From contig URQJ01000116.1 of NCBI GenBank assembly GCA_900549945.1, positions 1-6,146 of the forward strand: a stretch of DNA of 6,146 nucleotides, in the 5' to 3' direction. The notes beneath the pieces are model-generated. The model was not told the DNA's origin, did not search any database, and worked only from the letters and a program-made list of their open reading frames with translations. A program made the translations under genes and the position numbers. This document shows positions 1-4,931 of the stretch, piece after piece (position 1 is the first letter of the stretch; each line of letters begins with the position of its first letter). The DNA is from an uncultured Oscillospiraceae bacterium (GTDB lineage Bacteria > Bacillota > Clostridia > Oscillospirales > Acutalibacteraceae).

Positions 1-50
1 GGCGACCACCGAGATCTACACTCTTTCCCTACACGACGCTCTTCCGATCT
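1..50. other. Illumina sequencing adapter left on the contig end (not genomic)
   Basis: The first 50 bases are identical, as I remember it, to the 3' 50 bases of the 58-base Illumina P5/TruSeq universal adapter. They begin GGCGACCACCGAGATC, lack only the first eight bases of P5, and end with the Read 1 primer terminus GCTCTTCCGATCT. Genomic sequence therefore starts at base 51. The orientation (adapter, then insert) fits reverse-complemented read-through of a short insert. No gene, promoter or repeat should be called here, and any reading frame crossing base 50/51 is artificial. Confidence 0.98.
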
Positions 51-151
51 CCGAGCAAAAAGGGAACGCCTTTTGCATCTGCATGCAGTTTCAAAGCGGC
101 CGCAGCGCTCAAAACGGACGGATAGGCGGATAAATACAAAATCTTGTCCAA
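51..151 (-). CDS. Divergent partial gene start, possibly Se/S-carrier-like (DUF3343) protein
   Basis: On the minus strand a frame is open from a TTG at 151-149 to the adapter junction at 51, with an in-frame TAA just upstream at 157-155. It gives about 33 residues, starting (M)DKILYLSAYPSVLSAAALK and continuing to a Gly-Val-Pro-Phe-Leu-Leu segment. A short beta-like strand, Pro-Ser-Val, an alanine-rich helix, then Gly-(Val/Ile)-Pro about 14 residues later resembles the N-terminus of the small putative Se/S carrier family (DUF3343, PF11823). That match is from memory and is weak over so short a stretch. No good Shine-Dalgarno precedes TTG 151; another TTG at 142-140 is an alternative start. 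The plus strand is also open here (51 to a TAG at 123-125), so the strand is not certain. The rest of the gene is lost beyond the contig end. Confidence 0.33.
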
Positions 152-185
152 ATTTTAAATTTCAGGCAAAGACCTTGCGGTTTTT

Positions 186-213
186 TTGAATTTGTGCTAT
201 CCTACAATATATG
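186..213 (+). promoter_or_regulatory. Weak candidate sigma-70/SigA-type promoter for the miaB operon
   Basis: The AT-rich stretch ahead of miaB contains TACAAT at 203-208, a good -10 match but with no clear -35 at 16-18 bases. Overlapping it, TTGAAT (186-191) and TATATG (208-213) are spaced by 16 bases and each match four of six consensus positions. Either would start transcription around 215-220, just before the Shine-Dalgarno at 227, giving a leader of about 25 bases. This is the only plausible plus-strand promoter found in the window. Matches were made by eye and are weak. Confidence 0.35.
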
Positions 214-226
214 TCTGATTTTGTAT

Positions 227-232
227 AAGGAG
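227..232 (+). promoter_or_regulatory. Ribosome binding site deciding the miaB TTG start
   Basis: AAGGAG (within TAAGGAGA) lies nine bases before the TTG at 242-244. It is the only strong Shine-Dalgarno near the miaB start. The in-frame GTG at 194 has none and lies upstream of the candidate -10, and the in-frame ATG at 260 has only a weak AAAGAAG before it. Confidence 0.75.
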
Positions 233-241
233 AAGTATCGT

Positions 242-1657
242 TTGAAAGATAAAGAAGTTATGCCCGCGGCGGAGCTGCAAAAGCAGAAGCTGTATGCCGC
301 GGATGTCGCCGCGATCATGCAGGTGCGCGCGATGGGTACGGAACCGAAGGCTTTTGTGCGCACCTACGGCTGTCAGCAGAACGTGGCGGACGGCGAAAAA
401 ATCAAGGGTATGCTCGCTGAAATGGGTTTTGCCTTTACCGACGACGAAAACGAGGCGGATTTCATCCTCTTCAATACCTGTGCGATCCGCGAGCACGCTG
501 AGGACCGTGTCTACGGCAACATCGGCGCGCTGAAAAACGTCAAGCGCCGCAATCCCTCGGTGCTCATCGCCGTCTGCGGCTGCATGATGGAGCAGGCGCA
601 CGTGGCGGAGCGCATCCGCACGACGTTCCCGTTCGTCAACATCGTGTTCGGCACGCATGTGATCCACCGCCTGCCGGAGATGATCTTTACGGCGGTGACG
701 GATTCAAAGCGCGTGTTCCTGCGCGGCGAGGAATCGAAGGAGATCGTCGAAGGGCTGCCCGTCCGGCGCGACGGCACAGCCCGCGCGTGGGTCACGGTCA
801 TGTACGGCTGCGACAATTTCTGCTCCTACTGCGTCGTGCCCTACGTGCGCGGCAGGGAGAAGAGCCGCCATCCCGACGCGATCGTCGAGGAGTGCCGCGG
901 TCTGATCGAGCAGGGATACAAGGAGATCACGCTGCTCGGGCAGAACGTCAATTCCTATGGCAAGGGGCTCGAGGAAAAGATCAATTTCTCAGAGCTGCTG
1001 CGCCGGATCGACGCGATCGACGGCGATTACCGCCTGCGCTTTATGACCTCGCACCCGAAGGACGCGACGCGGGAGCTTTTCGACACGATCGCGGAGAGCC
1101 GGCACATCTGCCATCACATCCACCTGCCGTTTCAATCCGGCAACAGCCGCGTTTTAAAGGCAATGAACCGCCGCTACGACCGCGAGAAGTACCTCGGCCT
1201 GATTGCTTACGCAAAGGAGAAGATGCCCGACCTGTCCTTGACCTCGGACATTATTGTCGGCTTCCCGGGCGAGACCTATGCGGAATTTCAGGATACGCTG
1301 AGTCTCATCCGCGAAGTGGAGTTCACCTCGCTTTTCACGTTCATCTTCTCCTCGAGACCCGGCACGAAGGCCGCGTCGATGGAGGATCCGGTGCCGTATA
1401 AGGAGAAAACAAAGTGGTTCGCAGAGCTCCTTGCGTCGCAGGAGGAGATCGCCGCCCGGCGCTGCGCGGCGATGGTCGGCGGTACGGAGCGCGTGCTCGT
1501 CGAGGAGCGCAATGAGAAGAACGGCCTGCTCTGCGGACGTACCGAAAGCAGCATCATCGTGGAATTTCCCGGTGACGACGCGCTGATCGGCACGTTCCAA
1601 AGTGTGCGGATCACCGAGGCGCGCAACTGGATTCTGCGCGGCGAGCGGATCGGCTGA
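242..1657 (+). CDS. miaB: tRNA-2-methylthio-N6-isopentenyladenosine(37) synthase MiaB
   Basis: MiaB is a cytoplasmic radical-SAM methylthiotransferase that converts i6A to ms2i6A at position 37 of tRNAs reading UNN codons. With the TTG start the protein has 471 residues, a normal to slightly long MiaB. The N-terminal MTTase domain carries the three cysteines for the auxiliary 4Fe-4S cluster: C44 (TYGCQQN), C80 (NTCAIRE) and C114 (CGCMMEQ). The radical-SAM domain has the CxxxCxxC set C190, C194, C197 (YGCDNFCSYC), followed by family motifs GQNVNSYG, FMTSHPKD, LPFQSGN and DIIVGFPGE. A TRAM RNA-binding domain covers about 408-469. The FMTSHPKD and QSGN signatures and the bacterial isopentenyl-type motifs favour MiaB over MtaB or RimO. 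TTG 242 was chosen for its Shine-Dalgarno; GTG 194 would add 16 implausible residues. It is the first gene of the apparent operon, 44 bases before the small membrane peptide gene. No frame damage is seen. Confidence 0.96.
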   Translation: MKDKEVMPAAELQKQKLYAADVAAIMQVRAMGTEPKAFVRTYGCQQNVADGEKIKGMLAEMGFAFTDDENEADFILFNTCAIREHAEDRVYGNIGALKNVKRRNPSVLIAVCGCMMEQAHVAERIRTTFPFVNIVFGTHVIHRLPEMIFTAVTDSKRVFLRGEESKEIVEGLPVRRDGTARAWVTVMYGCDNFCSYCVVPYVRGREKSRHPDAIVEECRGLIEQGYKEITLLGQNVNSYGKGLEEKINFSELLRRIDAIDGDYRLRFMTSHPKDATRELFDTIAESRHICHHIHLPFQSGNSRVLKAMNRRYDREKYLGLIAYAKEKMPDLSLTSDIIVGFPGETYAEFQDTLSLIREVEFTSLFTFIFSSRPGTKAASMEDPVPYKEKTKWFAELLASQEEIAARRCAAMVGGTERVLVEERNEKNGLLCGRTESSIIVEFPGDDALIGTFQSVRITEARNWILRGERIG

Positions 1658-1658
1658 C

Positions 1659-1676
1659 GCGGGGGAGATTCCCCGC
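1659..1676 (+). other. GC-only hairpin in the miaB 3' gap, no U-tract
   Basis: GCGGGG (1659-1664) and CCCCGC (1671-1676) form a six-base-pair all-GC stem with a six-base loop, starting two bases after the miaB stop codon. An alternative pairing GGGGA/TCCCC with a three-base loop is also possible. It is followed by AGAAACAAAAGGAGG rather than a T run, so it does not look like an intrinsic terminator. It could act as an mRNA stability or processing element, or just insulate the next ribosome binding site; this is inference. Confidence 0.4.
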
Positions 1677-1684
1677 AGAAACAA

Positions 1685-1691
1685 AAGGAGG
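1685..1691 (+). promoter_or_regulatory. Strong ribosome binding site of the 33-codon membrane peptide gene
   Basis: AAGGAGG, a perfect anti-Shine-Dalgarno match, sits ten bases before the ATG at 1702. A full consensus site correctly placed ahead of such a short frame is the main argument that the frame is translated. Confidence 0.7.
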
Positions 1692-1701
1692 CGTTTAGGC
1701 G

Positions 1702-1803
1702 ATGGAGGGCCTGATTTCCATGGGTACGATCCTCAGGATCTTTGCGGCCGCCGCCATCGTGTGCGCCGCTGTGACGATTTACATCACGACGAGAAAAAAA
1801 TAA
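1702..1803 (+). CDS. Small single-pass membrane peptide (33 aa), function unknown
   Basis: This short frame lies between miaB and the YlbF-family gene. It begins MEGLISMGTILRIF, continues with an Ala/Ile/Val-rich hydrophobic run (about residues 9-29, including C21), and ends Thr-Thr-Arg-Lys-Lys before TAA. One transmembrane helix is evident. The acidic start and basic end predict, by the positive-inside rule, a cytoplasmic C-terminus. There is no signal peptidase site or lipobox. Support for it being a gene comes from the consensus Shine-Dalgarno, the ATG start, the coherent hydropathy, and tidy spacing (44 bases after miaB, 27 before the next gene). I do not recognise a family and assign no function. 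The frame ends in an A-run (1794-1800) directly before the stop. A chance hydrophobic frame in GC-rich DNA remains possible. Confidence 0.68.
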   Translation: MEGLISMGTILRIFAAAAIVCAAVTIYITTRKK

Positions 1804-1830
1804 TTTTAAATATCAAAAGGAGTTACTAAA

Positions 1831-2241
1831 ATGGACATCATCGAGCTTGCAAGAGACCTTGGAAAGAAGATTCAGGAGGACGACCGCTTCATCGCGATGC
1901 ACGTGGCGAGCCAGCAGTGCGACGCGGACGAGGCTTTGCAGAACATGATCGGCGAATTCAACTTAAAGCGCATGGCGATCAACAACGAGGCGCAGAAGGA
2001 GGACCGCAGCGAGGAGACGCTCCGCACGCTGAACGACGAGCTGCGCGCGGTCTATGCCGAAATCATGCAGAACCCGAATATGGCGGCGTACAACAACGCG
2101 AAGAATGAGCTCGATGCGCTCGTGCAGCGCGTGACGACGGTCATCACGATGAGCGCCGACGGCGAGGATCCCGATACCTGTGACTGCGATTCCTGTGGCT
2201 GCGGCGGCAACTGTTCCTCCTGCGGCGGTGGCTGCCACTGA
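1831..2241 (+). CDS. ylbF: YlbF/RicF-family regulator with cysteine-rich C-terminal tail
   Basis: The 136-residue protein fits the YlbF/YmcA family of small helical proteins. In Bacillus subtilis, YlbF (RicF), YmcA (RicA) and YaaT (RicT) form a cytoplasmic complex that carries 4Fe-4S clusters and aids RNase Y in mRNA processing, with effects on biofilm, sporulation and competence. Residues 1-107 look helical and charged: MDIIELARDLGKKIQEDDRF, then an amphipathic segment to about residue 107. After a short acidic linker, residues 117-136 hold seven cysteines (C117, C119, C122, C124, C128, C131, C135) and a terminal His136. AAGGAG at 1817-1822 gives an eight-base spacing to the ATG. No ymcA or yaaT is in the window. 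Placement beside miaB and mutS is a pattern I recall from Clostridia. Family assignment is good; whether it acts as RicF does is inference, and the symbol should be read as family-level. Confidence 0.83.
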   Translation: MDIIELARDLGKKIQEDDRFIAMHVASQQCDADEALQNMIGEFNLKRMAINNEAQKEDRSEETLRTLNDELRAVYAEIMQNPNMAAYNNAKNELDALVQRVTTVITMSADGEDPDTCDCDSCGCGGNCSSCGGGCH

Positions 2242-2279
2242 GTGAACCCGCAGTAAATCAATAGATATGGAGAGCTGGC

Positions 2280-4901
2280 ATGGCTGATTATTCCCCGATG
2301 ATGAAGCAGTATTTCGAGGTGAAGGAGAAGTATCCGAACACGATCCTTTTCTTCCGCCTCGGAGACTTTTACGAAATGTTTTTCAACGATGCAAAGACCG
2401 TGTCGCGCGAGCTGGAGCTGACGCTCACCGGGCGCGACTGCGGTCAGGCGGAGCGCGCGCCGATGTGCGGCGTGCCGTTCCACAGCGCGGAGACGTATAT
2501 CGCGCGTCTTGTGGCGAAGGGCTACAAGGTCGCGATCTGCGAGCAGATGGAGGACCCCGCGCTTGCAAAGGGCATCGTGAAGCGCAGCGTGATCCGCGTG
2601 ATTACGCCGGGCACGGTCATGGAAAGCAGCATGCTCGACGAGGCGAAGAACAACTACATCGCCTCGATCTATTATTTCGGCGAGAATATCGGCATTTGCT
2701 TTGCGGACATTTCGACCGGCGAGCTCGATGCGACGACGCTGACGGCGAAGGAGCCCGAGGTGCTCTCCCAGCTCGTCATCAACGAGCTTTCGCGCTTTTC
2801 GCCGCGCGAGATCCTCATCAATCCGGAATTCACGGATTTCGGGGACGCCGCAAAGTTCATCTCCGAAAAGCTCTCCGCCGCGCTCGAGTGCATGGATTTC
2901 GAGGTGTATGCGCCCGACGCGTGCACAGAGGCCGTTCGGCGGCAGTTTCACGCGGAGGTGCTCGAGCGCTCCGCCGTACTCGAACAGCGCGAGATCGTCA
3001 TGGCGCTCGGCGCGCTGCTCGACTACCTCAAGCGCACGCAGATCACCGGCCTCGAGCGCATGGAGGAGATCAACGTCTACACCGAGGCGAAGGCCATGCG
3101 GCTCGACCTCAACACGCGCCGGAATTTAGAGCTTACGGAGACGATGCGCAGCAAGGAGCGCCGCGGCTCGCTTTTGTGGGTACTCGACAAAACGAAAACC
3201 GCAATGGGCAAGCGGCTGATCCGCGCATGGCTCGAGCAGCCGCTTCTGAGCCCCGCGAAGATCACGCTGCGCCAGAACGCCGTGGCGGAGTTCTGCGACA
3301 ACCGCCCGCTGCTCGATTCGATCACAGAGAGTCTGACCGGCATCTTCGACCTCGAGCGCATTATGACGCGTGTCGTCTACGGTTCCGTAAACGGCAAGGA
3401 TCTGCGCGCTCTTTGGTCGGCACTGACGCGCCTGCCGCAGCTCAAGGCGCTTGCGGCCGGGTGCGAGGCGACGCAGCTCAAGACGATCGAGAAGCAGATC
3501 GACGCGCTCGAGGATATTTGCGCGCTGATCGACAAGGCGATCGTCGAAGAGCCGCCGCACACAATCCGCGAGGGCGGCATCATCCGCGCGGGCTATGACG
3601 CGGCACTCGACGCTGTGAAAAACGACATGACGAACGGCAAGCAGCTTATCGCCGAGCTGGAGGCGCGGGAACGCGCTGCAACAGGCATCCCGAAGCTGCG
3701 CGTCGGCTTCAACCGCGTTTTCGGCTATTACCTCGAGGTCTCGAACGCCTTTAAGGACAAGACCCCGGAGCACTACATACGCAAGCAGACGCTCGCAAAC
3801 GGCGAGCGCTACATCACGCAGGAGCTTAAGGAGCTCGAAAACCGCATCCTCGGCGCGCACGACAAGTCGATCGCGATGGAATCGAAGCTGTTTGAGGACG
3901 TGCGCCGCACGGTCGCCGACCAGCTCACGCGCGTTCAGGAGACCGCGAAGGCGGTCGCGCAGCTCGACGTGCTCGCGTCGTTCGCGGCGGTTTCGGTCAA
4001 GAACGATTACACGCGCCCGAGCGTCACGATGAACGGGCGCATCTACCTGAAGGACAGCCGGCACCCGGTGGTCGAGGCGCTGCTCGGCGGCTCAACGCCG
4101 TTCGTGCCGAACGACCTCGATATGGACCCGAACCAGAACCGCGTCTCGATTATCACCGGCCCCAACATGGCGGGCAAATCGACGTACATGCGGCAGGTGG
4201 CCGTGATCGTCATCATGGCGCAGGTCGGCTGCTTTGTGCCGGCGGCCTCGGCCGAGATCGGCATCGTCGACGGCATCTACACGCGCGTTGGCGCGTCCGA
4301 TGATCTCGCGGCGGGGCAGTCCACCTTTATGGTCGAGATGGCCGAGGTGGCGGACATCCTCAAAAACGCGACGAAGGACAGCCTTCTGATTCTCGACGAG
4401 ATCGGCCGCGGCACCTCGACGTTTGACGGCATGAGCATCGCCCGTGCCGTGATCGAGTACGTGCACGACAAAAAGCTGTGCGGCGCAAAAACGCTGTTCG
4501 CGACGCACTACCACGAGCTGACGGAGCTCGAGGATCTGCTGCCCGGCGTGCAGAATTTCAGCATCGCCGTGAAGAAGCGCGGCGACGAGATCACGTTCCT
4601 GCGCCGGATCGTGCGCGGCGGCGCGGACGACAGCTTCGGCATCGAGGTCGCAAAGCTCGCCGGCGTGCCGGACAAGGTGGTGCGGCGCGCAAAGCAGGTG
4701 CTGCAGAGCCTCGAGAGCGGCGAGGCCGTCACGGTGCCGAAGAATGCGGCGCCCGCAAAGCGCGAGGAGCCGGTTCAGCTCACGATGCTGACGAAGGACA
4801 GCGAGGTCATCAGCCGGCTGAAATCGGTCGACGTCAATACGCTGACGCCGATTGAATCGATGAATCTGCTCTTTGAGCTCGCAAATATGCTCAAGGATTA
4901 A
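2280..4901 (+). CDS. mutS: DNA mismatch repair protein MutS (MutS1)
   Basis: MutS scans DNA as a dimer, binds mispairs and small loops, and recruits MutL in an ATP-dependent way. The 873-residue protein has the full MutS1 layout. Domain I carries the mismatch-wedging Phe-X-Glu motif (GDFYE, F30 and E32), followed by the connector (about 130-250), the lever/clamp region (about 270-560) and the ABC-type ATPase. Visible ATPase motifs are Walker A GPNMAGKS at 627-634, the STFMVEM signature from 681, Walker B ILDE with D706-E707, and ATHYHEL at 741-747. Near the C-terminus QLTML (833-837) resembles a sliding-clamp binding motif, and the last 25 residues (TPIESMNLLFELANML) match the C-terminal oligomerisation helices. 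Domain I and the length exclude MutS2. GGAGAG at 2269-2274 precedes the ATG by five bases. It lies 38 bases after ylbF and 30 before mutL. All key residues are intact. Confidence 0.98.
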   Translation: MADYSPMMKQYFEVKEKYPNTILFFRLGDFYEMFFNDAKTVSRELELTLTGRDCGQAERAPMCGVPFHSAETYIARLVAKGYKVAICEQMEDPALAKGIVKRSVIRVITPGTVMESSMLDEAKNNYIASIYYFGENIGICFADISTGELDATTLTAKEPEVLSQLVINELSRFSPREILINPEFTDFGDAAKFISEKLSAALECMDFEVYAPDACTEAVRRQFHAEVLERSAVLEQREIVMALGALLDYLKRTQITGLERMEEINVYTEAKAMRLDLNTRRNLELTETMRSKERRGSLLWVLDKTKTAMGKRLIRAWLEQPLLSPAKITLRQNAVAEFCDNRPLLDSITESLTGIFDLERIMTRVVYGSVNGKDLRALWSALTRLPQLKALAAGCEATQLKTIEKQIDALEDICALIDKAIVEEPPHTIREGGIIRAGYDAALDAVKNDMTNGKQLIAELEARERAATGIPKLRVGFNRVFGYYLEVSNAFKDKTPEHYIRKQTLANGERYITQELKELENRILGAHDKSIAMESKLFEDVRRTVADQLTRVQETAKAVAQLDVLASFAAVSVKNDYTRPSVTMNGRIYLKDSRHPVVEALLGGSTPFVPNDLDMDPNQNRVSIITGPNMAGKSTYMRQVAVIVIMAQVGCFVPAASAEIGIVDGIYTRVGASDDLAAGQSTFMVEMAEVADILKNATKDSLLILDEIGRGTSTFDGMSIARAVIEYVHDKKLCGAKTLFATHYHELTELEDLLPGVQNFSIAVKKRGDEITFLRRIVRGGADDSFGIEVAKLAGVPDKVVRRAKQVLQSLESGEAVTVPKNAAPAKREEPVQLTMLTKDSEVISRLKSVDVNTLTPIESMNLLFELANMLKD

Positions 4902-4920
4902 CGAAAAACAAGGGAAGGGC

Positions 4921-4925
4921 AGGTG
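4921..4925 (+). promoter_or_regulatory. Ribosome binding site of mutL, supports ATG 4932
   Basis: AGGTG, pairing with the distal part of the anti-Shine-Dalgarno, lies six bases before ATG 4932. Purine-rich AAGGGAAGGG (4910-4919) sits just upstream. The same AGGTG contains an in-frame GTG at 4923 that would add three residues. The ATG start gives MPKINVLD, matching the usual MutL N-terminus length, so it is preferred. Confidence 0.55.
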
Positions 4926-4931
4926 CAGAAA

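Noticed and set aside
96..103. GCGGCCGC (NotI-type) site next to the adapter, suggesting cloning vector sequence.
   Set aside because: The same octamer occurs at 1744-1751 inside the small gene. It is expected by chance in Ala-rich GC-rich DNA, and no other vector sequence is seen.
51..125. Plus-strand frame open from the adapter junction to a TAG at 123-125, as the tail of an upstream gene.
   Set aside because: It gives an unremarkable Lys/Ala/Ser-rich tail. The opposite strand gives a more protein-like N-terminus. It is not excluded and is listed as the test that would refute the divergent gene.
165..187. GCAA...TTGC hairpin followed by seven Ts as an intrinsic terminator.
   Set aside because: The stem has only four base pairs, half of them A-T, and two bases separate it from the T run. 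A plus-strand terminator would also make sense only if an upstream plus-strand gene exists, which is doubtful.
1728..1740. Inverted repeat GATCCT-C-AGGATC as a possible operator.
   Set aside because: It lies inside the small coding frame (Ile-Leu-Arg-Ile codons), has no second copy that I noticed, and is far from any promoter. Chance is the simpler explanation.
1602..1829. A 75-codon plus-strand frame overlapping the end of miaB and the small membrane peptide gene.
   Set aside because: It starts inside miaB without a ribosome binding site and gives an Arg-rich, structureless sequence. The frame at 1702-1803 has a perfect Shine-Dalgarno and coherent hydropathy. Only its last nine codons matter, as a possible -1 extension.
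2962..3353. Repeated CTCGAG-containing words through mutS.
   Set aside because: They are in-frame Leu-Glu codon pairs (CTC GAG) reflecting codon preference, with irregular spacing and no repeat unit.
2052..4064. Long minus-strand frames opposite ylbF and mutS (about 300 codons each).
   Set aside because: They are mirror frames of GC-rich coding DNA, with low-complexity Arg/His/Leu/Ala composition and no domain signature or clear ribosome binding site.
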